Assembly (NCBI RefSeq): GCF_024171605.1
Contig: NZ_JALKAA010000007.1
Location: 62,001-126,000 of the forward strand
DNA length: 64,000 nucleotides
Reading direction: 5' to 3'
DNA from: Pontibacter sp. HSC-36F09
GTDB lineage: Bacteria > Bacteroidota > Bacteroidia > Cytophagales > Hymenobacteraceae
Below, piece after piece: positions 34,484 through 44,400 of this stretch. The position numbers and the translations under genes are program-made. Positions within the stretch are counted from its first letter, which is position 1. Each line of letters begins with the position of its first letter. A model generated the notes under the pieces. It saw only the letters and a list, made by a program, of their open reading frames with translations. It was not told where the DNA came from and searched no databases.

Positions 34484-35677
34484 TTACAACCCCCGCCGCT
34501 TCATTTCTGCTTCCAGCAAGCTCAATTCCCTACCCATTTGCCCGGCAATAGAGGTGTTTTCCTCCGCTCTCCTGATCATGTAAGGCAGGGTAGTGGCTAC
34601 GTCGCCGTAAGGCAGGTATTTGGAGACGTTGAAGCCGGCACTTGCCAGATTGTAGGTCAGGTTGTCGCTCATACCGTAGAGTTGCGAGAAGTGTATGCGC
34701 TTCTGGTGATCGGCTATACCCTGGCGGTTGATCTGGTTGACGAGGTAGCGGGTGCTGGCCTCGTTGTGGGTAGCAGCGCAGAGCTCGACGCGGTGCAGGT
34801 TGTGCAGGCAAATGTCAATGGCTCCGTCAAAACTGCGGTCGGTGTCGGCTTTGATATGGAAGACCGGACTTGGATAACCATGCTCGGCGGCCCGTTCCTG
34901 CTCTTTTTCGATGTAAGCTCCGCGCACGATTTTTATACCCAGAATCACATCATACCCTTCGCTTCTTTTGAGCAAATCGGTTAGGTAGGCGATGCGGTCG
35001 GTGCGGTACATTTGCAGCGTATTGAACACCACGGCGCGACGCTCGTTGTAGCGCAGCATCATCTTTTCGGCCAGCTCATCCATGGGTTGCTGCAGCCAGC
35101 TTTCTTCCGCGTCGAGGTATACCGTTATGTTGGTTTCGTAAGCAGTCTTGCAGATCAGGTTCAGCCTGTTTTCGGTACGCTGGTAAGCGGCCTGTTCTTC
35201 TGTAGTCAGTGGTGCGCCTTCCTGCAGTTTCTGGAAAATATCGCGGGAGCCTAAACCTGTCAGCTTCACGCTGATGTAGGGAATTTCCCCTGTCACTTTT
35301 GCCAGCCGGATGTTGCGCATGATCTCGTCGAGCACGTGGTCAAATCCGGCTTCGTCTTCTTTGGCTTCGGCGGCGTAGTCGAGCACGGTGTGAACCCTTG
35401 CGTTGGCCATGCGGCGGATGGCGCGTTGGGCCTCCTGTGCTGTTTCGCCCCCGCAGAAGTGGCTGTAAATGGTACCTTTCACGAGGCCCTTGATCGGAAG
35501 CCCCAGCTTAAGTGCCCAGACCGAGGCCAGGCCGCCCAGCTTTACCAAAGTGGGTTTGCCCATCATCTTAAACAGGAAGTGGGCGAGTTTAAGCTCCTTG
35601 TCCGTTTTGTTGCTGAAAGCGATCTTCAGGTCGTTCGGGTCGAAAGTGCTGGTCGGTTGTATGGTTGTCGTACTCAT
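34484..35677 (-). CDS. Proline dehydrogenase
   Basis: A monofunctional FAD-dependent enzyme of 397 residues that oxidises L-proline to pyrroline-5-carboxylate and feeds electrons to quinone. It is a PRODH (beta/alpha) barrel with the typical blocks YISVKLTGLGS, VYLDAEESW, GIKIVRGAYIEKE, ATHNEAS, FSQLYGMSD and YLPYGDV. The pyrroline-5-carboxylate dehydrogenase half found in PutA is absent, as usual in Bacteroidota. The 601-residue gene follows after 68 bases. The 375-base region upstream contains the operators of the divergent thioredoxin-like gene. Confidence 0.92.
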   Translation of the reverse strand: MSTTTIQPTSTFDPNDLKIAFSNKTDKELKLAHFLFKMMGKPTLVKLGGLASVWALKLGLPIKGLVKGTIYSHFCGGETAQEAQRAIRRMANARVHTVLDYAAEAKEDEAGFDHVLDEIMRNIRLAKVTGEIPYISVKLTGLGSRDIFQKLQEGAPLTTEEQAAYQRTENRLNLICKTAYETNITVYLDAEESWLQQPMDELAEKMMLRYNERRAVVFNTLQMYRTDRIAYLTDLLKRSEGYDVILGIKIVRGAYIEKEQERAAEHGYPSPVFHIKADTDRSFDGAIDICLHNLHRVELCAATHNEASTRYLVNQINRQGIADHQKRIHFSQLYGMSDNLTYNLASAGFNVSKYLPYGDVATTLPYMIRRAEENTSIAGQMGRELSLLEAEMKRRGL

Positions 35678-35916
35678 GTATGTGGCTGTTCTTTGGATGA
35701 AAGTGTTTCTAATTCAGGTATAGCAGTTTATTAGGTCAGCAGGGTTTGGAGTTGGGGCATAGTCATTAGGGCAATATCCGCGACTATATTAAATGTCAAC
35801 TGGGCATTGGGCCACCAAATAACCGATGCAGCATGGCAGGTAGATACGAGCTTGGATGAAGGCACAAGTTAGCCCTGTTCCTACACCCCGGAAATGAGGA
35901 TAGTTAGTCTAAATAA

Positions 35917-36028
35917 TGACATAGATCATTTTATGTGTATTTGTTTTTACAATTGAATTAAGGTTTGTTAAATATTGTATGTGAGTGACTTAAGTCATTT
36001 TATAGTGTGGTAGGTTTGGCTAGACTTG
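35917..36028 (+). promoter_or_regulatory. Promoter of the thioredoxin-like gene with two Crp/Fnr-type palindromes
   Basis: TGAC-ATAG-ATCA (35917-35928) and TGAC-TTAA-GTCA (35986-35997) lie in the 375-base gap 35678-36052. The second starts exactly 35 bases before TAGACTTG (36021-36028), a one-mismatch -7 element. An exact -7 match, TAGGTTTG, is at 36011-36018. The rest of the gap shows nothing else. Confidence 0.55.
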
Positions 36029-36052
36029 CAGTAAAATTAAACTACTCGTCAT

Positions 36053-36700
36053 ATGAACACCCCTGATATACTTACTCCAGAACTAATCAACCCGCTGACC
36101 TATCAAAGCTTCAAAAAACTGGTGGATACCCTTGTGGCCGAAAACCAGACGACAGGCCCGGAACAGACCGAAGAGCGCATCGCCTTCACCAAACTCAACC
36201 AACAGCGCATGAAGCGTGTGGAAAAGCAATTCAAAATGGATCCTGAATTGTTGGCGGCTCTGCAACAACCGCGCTCGGAGTGGCATTGGGTGGTACTGGT
36301 GGAGTCGTGGTGCGGGGATGGAGCGCAACAGCTGCCAGCATTGGCCGCTATCGCCGAGGCGGTTCCTACTATCGAACTGACCATTATCCTGCGAGACGAA
36401 AACCCGGCCTGGATGGACACCTGCCTCACCAACGGCAGCCGCGCTATACCTAAGCTGATCTGCCTGAACGCTGAAACGAACGAGCGCATCTTTACCTGGG
36501 GACCGCGACCGCTGGCGATACTTGAGCAGGTGCTGCAGTTTCGGGAGATAAATCAAGCCGCTACGAAAGAGGAGATACACACCTTGGTACACACTCTTTA
36601 CGCCAAAGACCGCAGTCAGTCGCTACAGCAGGATTTGCTCAGGCTGGTGCAGCAGGCTATACCTGTGACAGGTGAAGGGCAGGAAGTCCTGTCCAGATAA
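36053..36700 (+). CDS. Thioredoxin-like protein with single-cysteine CGD motif
   Basis: A protein of 215 residues with a thioredoxin fold from about residue 75 to 175. The active-site region reads VVLVESWCGDGAQQLP, so only the first cysteine of CxxC is present. This is the pattern of the thioredoxin-like proteins common in Bacteroidota, and it makes a disulfide reductase role unlikely in the usual form. The cis-proline is in SRAIPKLICL. No signal peptide is present, so it is cytoplasmic. Its promoter carries the same operators as nos and hemA, which links it to nitrogen-oxide or low-oxygen stress. It might act as a thiol or nitrosothiol handler. Confidence 0.8.
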   Translation: MNTPDILTPELINPLTYQSFKKLVDTLVAENQTTGPEQTEERIAFTKLNQQRMKRVEKQFKMDPELLAALQQPRSEWHWVVLVESWCGDGAQQLPALAAIAEAVPTIELTIILRDENPAWMDTCLTNGSRAIPKLICLNAETNERIFTWGPRPLAILEQVLQFREINQAATKEEIHTLVHTLYAKDRSQSLQQDLLRLVQQAIPVTGEGQEVLSR

Positions 36701-36711
36701 ACAGGTTTCGA

Positions 36712-36719
36712 TACCTTTG
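36712..36719 (+). promoter_or_regulatory. -7 element ahead of the lipoprotein/oxidase-like pair
   Basis: TACCTTTG is an exact match to TAnnTTTG, 82 bases ahead of the lipoprotein gene. No TGAC-N4-GTCA palindrome is present at the usual distance. Confidence 0.4.
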
Positions 36720-36801
36720 AGCAGATAAGTTGATTTAGTGAGAAGTTGGGATGATGTGCTATATCTAAAATCCTTTCCAATAACCTTTAAAAAAACTTCA
36801 A

Positions 36802-37242
36802 ATGAAACTAGTTATCATTGCGATTTTCCTGGCCAGTTTAACCTCCATGTGCGGCACTGAGCGTGACCTGGAAACAGAACATGCTGAAGTGATGCACGAA
36901 GAGCAGGTCCTGGCCCTGAACGGCACCGAACGCTGGAAAGCCGACGAGCCAACCAATCGCCACATGGCCCAGTTGCAGGGTATGGTGCAGGAGTTTAACC
37001 TGCAGGCCGAGAACAATTCTGCAGCAGCTTACAACGATCTGGGTACTTCAATGAAAGCGGAAATGCAGGAGCTCTTTAAAGACTGCCGCATGAAAGGCCC
37101 TTCCCACGACATGCTGCACGTATACCTGATGCCATTGGTGGAGGATGTAAATATGCTTGCTGAAAAAGATGAGCACGAGTCTGAAGCGGCCTTTGCGCGT
37201 GTAAGTGCGCGACTACAGGAATACAATCAGTACTTTGAGTAA
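36802..37242 (+). CDS. Small secreted helical protein
   Basis: A protein of 146 residues with a short hydrophobic N-terminus (MKLVIIAIFLASLTSMC). It is probably a lipoprotein signal with Cys17 acylated, although the lipobox TSMC is weak. The mature part is helical, rich in Glu, His and Met (HAEVMHEEQ, HMAQLQGMV, HDMLHVYLMPLV). These residues could bind metal or haem as in four-helix bundles. The next gene, an oxidase-like membrane protein, starts four bases after the stop, so they form one unit. The function is unknown; a partner role in a respiratory or NO-linked complex is a guess from context. Confidence 0.6.
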   Translation: MKLVIIAIFLASLTSMCGTERDLETEHAEVMHEEQVLALNGTERWKADEPTNRHMAQLQGMVQEFNLQAENNSAAAYNDLGTSMKAEMQELFKDCRMKGPSHDMLHVYLMPLVEDVNMLAEKDEHESEAAFARVSARLQEYNQYFE

Positions 37243-37245
37243 ACG

Positions 37246-38559
37246 ATGACCGGAGTCAGTCAAAAGCCACAGCAGTTACCACGAACAGGACAGGATACCC
37301 TGGTGCGGGCACGCATCGCGCTGGGGTATTTTGCGTTGGTGGCAGTGCTGGGGCTTTTTTTGCGCTGGCTGATGGTGTCGCCTGTGGACGGCGTCAATTT
37401 TAAATATTTCCTGCATGCGCACTCGCATGTAGCGTTGTTGGGCTGGCTTTACTGCGCTTTTTTTGCTGCCTTGCTTTACATTTTTCCGGTGGCTACCTCT
37501 GCTGCGCGTAAGTCATTCCGACGGCAGTTTTTCCTGACGCAGGTATCGGTGCTGGGCATGCTGTTTACCTTTCCGGTGCAGGGCTATGCGCTGTTTTCCA
37601 TCATTTTCTCGACGATGCACATTTTGCTCAGCTACTGGTTTGCCCGCAGCTACTGGAAGCATGTGCAACTTAACATCGACACCCGCACACACGCCACTTC
37701 CCTGAAGTACATCGGGGCGGCTTTGTTGTTTATGGTGGTATCATCTATCGGTCCTTGGGCCATGGGGCCAATTATGGCGAAGGGCACCATTGGCGGTGAA
37801 CTCTACTACTCAGCCATCTATTTCTACCTGCATTTCCAGTACAACGGCTGGTTTACTTTTGCGGTGCTCGGGCTTCTGTTCTGGTTTCTGGAGCACCACC
37901 AGGTATACTTCAACCGAGGCTGGGCCATGCGGGCCTTCTGGTTACTCGCTTTATCTTGTCTGCCAGCCTATGCGCTCTCGGTGCTGTGGACCAAACCGGC
38001 GGACTGGGTATACGCCATCGGGTATTTGTCGGTGGCGATGCAACTGGCGGGTTTGCTATACCTGATAAAAGTGGTGCGGTGGGTATGGGCGGAAGCAGTG
38101 CTTTTGCTCATACCCTGGGTACGTATTTTGGTAGGAATGGCGCTGGTATTTTTCGTGCTGAAACTGGCTTTGCAAACTGCTTCTGCCTTTCCGTATATGG
38201 CCGATCTGGCTTATAAACTCCGTTACTTCATCATCGGCTATCTGCACCTGTCGCTACTCGGTTTTGTGTCGCTATTTGTGTTGGCTTTCCTGTTGCAGCA
38301 AGGCCTCTACCGGCTCGGCAGGTATAGCGGTATCGGGCTGACGCTTTTTCTGACCGGCTTCTTCGCCACGGAATTGATGCTGTTCGGGCAAGGCACTCTG
38401 CTCTGGCTCGGGCTGTCGGCTTTGCCGAGTTTCAACTGGCTGATGTTCTGGGCGAGTGTGCCTATGCCAGTGGGGTTGGGGTTGTTTTTTCTGGGGCAGC
38501 TGGGGTTAAAGGTGAGTGGGGTGGGGAGATTGTCTAAATCAGGATTTACAGGATTTTAG
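37246..38559 (+). CDS. Haem-copper-oxidase subunit I-like membrane protein
   Basis: A protein of 437 residues with about 12 membrane helices. Histidines sit in helices as in NnrS and cytochrome oxidase subunit I relatives: FLHAHSHVALLGW (about residue 48), STMHILLSYW, YLHFQYNGW and GYLHLSLLGF. The full ligand set of an active oxidase is not clear to me, so electron transfer or NO handling are both possible. It is co-transcribed with the small secreted protein. The C-terminus appears altered: the last residues (KSGFTGF) are encoded by an intergenic repeat rather than conserved sequence. A comparable protein is encoded at 47579-48907. Confidence 0.75.
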   Translation: MTGVSQKPQQLPRTGQDTLVRARIALGYFALVAVLGLFLRWLMVSPVDGVNFKYFLHAHSHVALLGWLYCAFFAALLYIFPVATSAARKSFRRQFFLTQVSVLGMLFTFPVQGYALFSIIFSTMHILLSYWFARSYWKHVQLNIDTRTHATSLKYIGAALLFMVVSSIGPWAMGPIMAKGTIGGELYYSAIYFYLHFQYNGWFTFAVLGLLFWFLEHHQVYFNRGWAMRAFWLLALSCLPAYALSVLWTKPADWVYAIGYLSVAMQLAGLLYLIKVVRWVWAEAVLLLIPWVRILVGMALVFFVLKLALQTASAFPYMADLAYKLRYFIIGYLHLSLLGFVSLFVLAFLLQQGLYRLGRYSGIGLTLFLTGFFATELMLFGQGTLLWLGLSALPSFNWLMFWASVPMPVGLGLFFLGQLGLKVSGVGRLSKSGFTGF

Positions 38560-38673
38560 GATTGAGATATAAATTTGTTGCGTGGAATGTCTCTTAAAGA
38601 AAGCCACCCACTTTTTTAATGAATTTCATTCCTTATTGCTACTTTTGGCAAATGGCTGATAGCTATTAGTTTT

Positions 38674-40092
38674 CTATTCATATGTTGGAAATACAATTAC
38701 CTCTCCCAATTGATTATGAATTGCATCTCTACATTTTTTTGCGAATTCTAGGTCGTTCTTCTCGAGAACAATTTTACAGACACCATATAAGTCACTCGTC
38801 CTAATTAGGCCAATTTTTTCTCTTTTAGCCCCTGATTTGCATTTGATTGTAAAGTCCAAAGTCCTTTCTTTAGGAGAAATAAGCCGTTGAGGATTACCAA
38901 ATAATAATCCAAAAGCCTTTTCAATAACATCTTCCTTTTCAAAGTCTGCATTCAACCCATCCAAAAGCTGTCTGAATTTTGAAACATCAATATCCTTATT
39001 ATCCTTTCCTTCACACTCTCCTATATATCTATACCCGTCTGGTGATAGAATAATTTGGTCTAATTCTAATTCTCCATCATCGTAATTTTCAGCGATATAG
39101 CCTAATATCCTTAATCCTTTTAAAACTGCTAATTCAAGTGGTTTACCTGTTTCATAAAGCAAACCTTTTAGACTCTCTTGTTCTTCAAGTACTTTATTCA
39201 ATTCTATAAGGTCATTGTTTTTCTTCTCAATTTCTCTCTCAATTTTTTTTATGTACTTTTTTGTTTCGTTAGCATTCTCAAGAGCATATTCTTCTAAGCC
39301 AATCCATTCAGGTTTTGGGGTTTTTGGTTTCTCACTCTTAATCGATTTATCAATTGAAACCAATGAATTTGTTAAAATCTTACCAAGCCTAATTGCTTCA
39401 TCAGCCCAATATTCTTCTTCTGTTTCTTCTTCATACTTCGTGAATTTACTGTCTTTGAAATCAAAGTATGGTAGAAAAACAACATGCCCATCTTTTATTT
39501 TAAGCGAAGCCCCTAGAATCCTATCTCCATTTTTAGTTGTAAAAATGCCTTTTAAATCCTTAGGTGACTTCAGGTATACTTCATAGCTAAATAAATCTTT
39601 AAAATGTTTGAATAGGTCGTTAACTAAATCTGACTTAGGTATTACATTTTTGCCTGTAGCAGAATGATATTCCATAAAGCTAAATGGCAAAAAATCGTAA
39701 TTTGAAAAAGGTGAGACGTGGTGTGTTGTTTTTTGATTTCTACCTGTTCCACTTATGTCTTTTTTGCCTGTATAAATATAGAAATCATGCTTGGGGGGTA
39801 GAGTAATAAAAAGTGTCCTGCCTGTCTCAATAAAATGCAACAATTCCTTCTGCCAATGTTTTGAATGTTCTTTGATTAACGCAGAAGACTCCTTATTGTA
39901 AAGCTTTTTACCTTCATATTCTCCACTGCCCCAAAAACTATTTCCACTATCATAGGTAGAGTATTTAGTCGTTGATAAGTCCGGTGAAAATACCGCAATA
40001 TCAGTGTCAGCGAGAGATGAAAAACTATCTAAACGGATGAAATCATCATCTTCACTTGGAAAGTCAAATCCTATACCCTTAACTTCTTTCAT
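38674..40092 (-). CDS. Unknown protein: GATase-like N-terminus, coiled coil, C-terminal PD-(D/E)xK-like domain
   Basis: A protein of 472 residues in an AT-rich island. Residues 25-215 look like a glutamine-amidotransferase-like or flavodoxin-like fold (DIAVFSPDLS, TGRTLFITLPP, DGHVVFLPYF). Residues 270-315 are a Lys/Glu-rich coiled coil. The C-terminal part contains GKPLELAVLKGLRILGY, ELELDQIILS and YIGECEGK; Asp345 with Glu361-x-Lys363 would form a PD-(D/E)xK nuclease core. It lies 79 bases downstream of a second nuclease-like gene on the same strand. No known defence system matches that I can recall. An anti-phage function is inference from the fold, the composition and the pairing. Confidence 0.6.
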   Translation of the reverse strand: MKEVKGIGFDFPSEDDDFIRLDSFSSLADTDIAVFSPDLSTTKYSTYDSGNSFWGSGEYEGKKLYNKESSALIKEHSKHWQKELLHFIETGRTLFITLPPKHDFYIYTGKKDISGTGRNQKTTHHVSPFSNYDFLPFSFMEYHSATGKNVIPKSDLVNDLFKHFKDLFSYEVYLKSPKDLKGIFTTKNGDRILGASLKIKDGHVVFLPYFDFKDSKFTKYEEETEEEYWADEAIRLGKILTNSLVSIDKSIKSEKPKTPKPEWIGLEEYALENANETKKYIKKIEREIEKKNNDLIELNKVLEEQESLKGLLYETGKPLELAVLKGLRILGYIAENYDDGELELDQIILSPDGYRYIGECEGKDNKDIDVSKFRQLLDGLNADFEKEDVIEKAFGLLFGNPQRLISPKERTLDFTIKCKSGAKREKIGLIRTSDLYGVCKIVLEKNDLEFAKKCRDAIHNQLGEVIVFPTYE

Positions 40093-40123
40093 TTAGTTTT
40101 TTTTAAGTTGCAGTCAATGGTTG

Positions 40124-40153
40124 AGCTAAAAAGCAGTTAAATGCTTTTTAGCT
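40124..40153 (-). terminator. Hairpin between the two nuclease-like genes
   Basis: A perfect 12-bp stem (AGCTAAAAAGCA/TGCTTTTTAGCT) closes a 6-base loop in the 79-base gap. It has no strong T-run, so it could be an attenuator or mRNA stabiliser setting the ratio of the two products. Confidence 0.5.
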
Positions 40154-40171
40154 GTTATTGGTGGAAGTATA

Positions 40172-41218
40172 TTATCTATTAAGTGTTACAAGCATATCGT
40201 CTATCTTTCTTCTCAAAAATTTTGTTGGTTCATCTCCACTATCTCTAATATCAAGCATTTCACAAATATCCTTATTATCTAATATTACTATAAGTTTGCC
40301 AGCTTCTTTCAATGATCCTTTGGCGGTTTTTATTGCATTCTCATCTGCTCCGTTTCTAGCAATTATAAAGCTTATAGACCGCAGAGCAGTTAAATAAAGA
40401 TACTTTTCCGTTGTTAGAATTTGCCCTTGTTTAATTTTGTCTGTATAATTTTTAAATTCAAAAACTATATACCTTGCATGAAAATCATTTGAAAGTTCAG
40501 CCCAAAAATTGTTTTGAAAGGAAATAATTCTACACAGTAAATCATATCTATTCAGCCCATCATCTGTGGTAAGCTGCTTTTCCCAAAGAGTTAAATCAGT
40601 TTTCTTATCAAAAAGATATTTAAGTATTTCTATGCATTTGTTTTCATATTTGGAAGCTTCGGTCTTTCCAGGTTTTATTTCATTTAGCTCTTTGCATAAT
40701 TGTTTTCCTTTAGAAGGACGCTGTTGAGCTTTTATTGCTGTTTCGGAGAATATAGCATTAAAGATGATTGTTTCTTTGAAATTATTATCAACAATTGTAA
40801 TATCATCTAAGGGTGCTCTCCAGGCTCTAGAAACAATATTTTGTAGATCATAGAATAGTTCAGCAAAGTCAATTGACAAGGCGAATAATTCCTTTATATC
40901 CCATACTGTCACACCCGTTTCACTATACAACTCCTGTTTAAGGCTTGGAGTAATTAGACTGGATACTATCAATACTAGCCTAATATTATCTCTGTCTTTA
41001 AAGGAAGATAATTTGTAACATGCAGTACGCAATAAATCAATTCTTGGGAATTTAGAATGGTAGAGTTTAGCCTCAATATAAAAGATTTCATTTTCAAATG
41101 TTGACAAAAAGTCAAATTGACTATTAGCCGGTTCTTCTACTTTAAACTTATTTCTCTTTAATATTTTACTTACTAAATTTTCAAAATCTTCATATAACGA
41201 GTTTTCTTCTTGTTTCAT
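40172..41218 (-). CDS. Protein with two PD-(D/E)xK nuclease-like domains
   Basis: A protein of 348 residues from the same AT-rich island. The N-terminal domain (1-115) has an Mrr-like layout: SLYEDFENLVSKILKRN, then Asp36 in FDFLST and Glu49-x-Lys51 in YIEAKLY. The C-terminal domain (about 190-320) repeats it: ENKCIEILKYLF, Asp226 in NRYDLLC and Glu254-x-Lys256 in VFEFKNY. Two nuclease cores in one chain, followed by a third in the next gene, suggest a DNA-cutting system, perhaps a restriction-like defence. No methyltransferase, helicase or ATPase accompanies them. The annotation rests on motif spacing only. Confidence 0.6.
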   Translation of the reverse strand: MKQEENSLYEDFENLVSKILKRNKFKVEEPANSQFDFLSTFENEIFYIEAKLYHSKFPRIDLLRTACYKLSSFKDRDNIRLVLIVSSLITPSLKQELYSETGVTVWDIKELFALSIDFAELFYDLQNIVSRAWRAPLDDITIVDNNFKETIIFNAIFSETAIKAQQRPSKGKQLCKELNEIKPGKTEASKYENKCIEILKYLFDKKTDLTLWEKQLTTDDGLNRYDLLCRIISFQNNFWAELSNDFHARYIVFEFKNYTDKIKQGQILTTEKYLYLTALRSISFIIARNGADENAIKTAKGSLKEAGKLIVILDNKDICEMLDIRDSGDEPTKFLRRKIDDMLVTLNR

Positions 41219-41418
41219 TATTGCTTAGTTTGCTCTTTATTTATATTATCACCAACTACTGTGTAAAAGTCTCTAGGGCGTTTATACCTCATATATGGAA
41301 AGGTACGTTTGTAAAGATTAGTGATTTTTCAATCTTACTAAGACCTACTAGTGGCATTCAAAGAAACTAATATAGCTCTTTTTATATAATGGCCCAGATA
41401 ACTACCCTAAACAAAAAA

Positions 41419-41452
41419 AAACAGGAGCGCCTATACCCAGACGCTCCTGTTT
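41419..41452 (-). terminator. Terminator after nrdJ
   Basis: The 11-bp stem AAACAGGAGCG/CGCTCCTGTTT is followed on the minus strand by a run of T. It lies 18 bases past the nrdJ stop codon. Confidence 0.85.
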
Positions 41453-41470
41453 CATTTCCACTAAACTCCC

Positions 41471-44400
41471 TTAACTACACCCCAAACTATTCCCACAGTT
41501 TAGGCATTTGTAGCAGGTGCCGGAGCGGATGGTGATGTGGCCGCAGACGTTGCAGATGGGGGCGTCGCCCATCATGCTGGCCAGCACTTGCTGAGTCTGC
41601 TCCATCAGCACGGTGCGGCTTTGGGTCACCAGAGTATAGCCATTGGTTTTCACATCGGTGGCCGGCTCGGGCTGGGCCGCTGGCGTGGCAACGGCAGGTA
41701 TAGCCGGGGCGACTGGCGTGGCCGGTTCCAAGTTCTTCTCACTCGGCACATGCACGAGGTCTTCGCGCTTCAGGTACTCGTAGCCGAGGAGACGGAAGAG
41801 GTAGTCGAAGACCGAGGTGGCGGACTTGATGTTGGGATGCTCCACGCGGCCCGCCGGCTCGAAGCGGGTGAAGGTGAAGCGGTTCACGAACTCTTCCAGC
41901 GGCACACCATACTGCAGCCCCAGCGACACCGCAATAGCGAAACAATTGAGGATGGAGCGGAACGAAGCGCCTTCCTTGTACATGTCGATGAACACTTCGC
42001 CGAGCTCACCGTTCGGATACTCGCCCGTGCGGATGTACACGGTATGGCCGTCAATCTTGGCTTTCTGGGTGAAACCGGTGCGCTTGTCCGGCAGCTTGCG
42101 GCGCTCCACCATGTGGGCGAGTTGCTTGCGGAACGGCTCGTTGGCGGCGTCTTCTAGAATGGCTTTGGCCGCCTGCAACACTTGTTCGGCACTAATGCTG
42201 TTGTCGGTCTGCGGTAATTCCGTGTCTGGTGCTTTGTCGGTTTCAGCTTTTTGGCTACTCGACGAGAGCGGTTGCGAAAGCTTGCTGCCGTCACGGTAAA
42301 TCGAACAAGCTTTCAGGCCCAGTTCCCAGGACAGGTGGTAGCAACGGGCCACTTCTTCGCGGGTGGTTTCGTTGGGCAGGTTGATGGTCTTGGAGATAGC
42401 CCCGGAAATGAACGGCTGCACGGCGGCCATCATCTGGATGTGTCCTTCGGGCTTGATGAAACGCTTGCCCTTGTGCCCGCAGCGGTTGGCGCAGTCAAAC
42501 ACCGGGTAGTGTTCTTCGCGCAGGTATGGGGCGCCTTCAGTAGTCATGGTGCCGCAGATATAGTCACTGGCTTCTTCTATCTGTTGGTAGGTATAGCCCA
42601 GCGCGCGCAACAGGTTGAAGTCAGGCAGGTTGTAGAGTTCGGGCACAAAACCAAGCCGCTGCAGACAAGCTTCTCCCAGATTGTACACACTGAACAGCGA
42701 GGCCACATCATAGGCTGTCAACAGGCCCGCTTCCAGCTGCTGGATTTCCTCTGGCGTGAAGCCGGCAGCAGCTAGTGACGTCTCGTTGATGTGAGGAGCG
42801 CCCTTGAACGTGGCGTGGCCTTTGGCGTAGTTCACGATGGCCTGCATTTCGGCTTCGGTATAGCCCAGTTTGCGCAGCGCGGCAGGTATAGACTGGTTGA
42901 TGATCTTGAAATAACCGCCACCGGCCAGCTTCTTATACTTCACCAGCGCAAAGTCCGGCTCTACGCCCGTCGTGTCGCAGTCCATCAGCAAACCGATAGT
43001 GCCCGTCGGGGCGATAACCGTGGCTTGCGCGTTGCGGTAGCCGTGTTTCTGGCCCAGTTCCAAGGCTTCGTCCCACGCAGCGCAGGCGGCTTGGTGCAGG
43101 TAGTCGGGGCAAAGGGCAGGGTCGAGCGGCTGCGCAGGTATAGCCAAACCTTCGTAGGCTTCAGGCTGGTTGTGCGCAGCCGCACGATGGTTGCGGATGA
43201 CGCGCAGCATGGCATCTGCGTTAGGCTTATACTTCGGAAAAGCCCCCAGTTCAGCGGCCATCTCGGCAGAAGTCGCATAGGAGGTACCCGTCATAATTGC
43301 GGTCAGCGCGGCGGCTACGGTGCGGGCTTCGTCGCTGTCGTAAGCCAGTCCCTGCACCATCAGCAAAGCGCCGAGGTTGGCATAGCCGAGCCCGATGGTA
43401 CGGTAATCGTAGGAGCGTTGCGCCACTTCTTCGGAGGGGAACTGGGCCATCAGCACCGAAATTTCCAGCACCATCGTCCAGAGGCGGCAGGCGTGGCGGT
43501 AAGCGGCCACATCGAATGTCTGCGTGGAAGCATCAAAAAAGCGAATCAGGTTGAGCGAGGCGAGGTTGCAGGCTGTGTTGTCGAGGAACATGTATTCCGA
43601 GCAGGGATTCGAGGCGCGGATAGGTCCTTCATCGGGACAGGTATGCCATTCGTTAATAGTCGTGTCGAACTGCAGTCCCGGGTCGGCGCAGGACCAGGCC
43701 GCGTCGGCTATCTGGTCCCACAACTCGCTGGCAGGTATAGATTGCATCACCTTACCCGTAGAGCGGGCATGCAGGTGCCACGGTTCGTCGTTTTGTAAGG
43801 CCTTAAAGAAGGAGTTCGGTACACGCACCGAGTTGTTCGAGTTCTGGCCCGACACGGTGTGGTAGGCTTCCCCGTTGTAGTCCGAAGGGTAACCCGCCGC
43901 AATCAGGGCCGCCACTTTTTTCTCTTCTGCTTTTTTCCAGTTAGTGAATTCCACAATCTCGGGATGATCGAGGTCGAGGCACACCATTTTGGCCGCCCTT
44001 CTCGTCGTACCACCCGACTTAATCGCTCCTGCCGCACGGTCGCCAATTTTCAGGAAGGACATCAGGCCAGAAGAGCTGCCACCGCCGCCAAGCGCTTCGT
44101 CTTTGCCCCGGATGCTGGAGAAATTGGTGCCCACGCCAGAACCATACTTAAAGATGCGCGCTTCCTGCACCCACAGGTCCATGATACCGCCTTTGTTCAC
44201 CAGGTCATCTTCCACCGCCAGTATAAAACAGGCATGCGGCTGCGGACGTTCGTAGGCCGAAGTCGATTCTTTCAGCTTCCCGGTTTTGGGGTCTACATAA
44301 TAATGTCCCTGTGCTTTACCGGTTAATTTATAAGAGGAGTGGAGGCCCGTATTGAACCACTGCGGTGAGTTAGGCGCGGCATACTGTCCGAGGAGCATGT

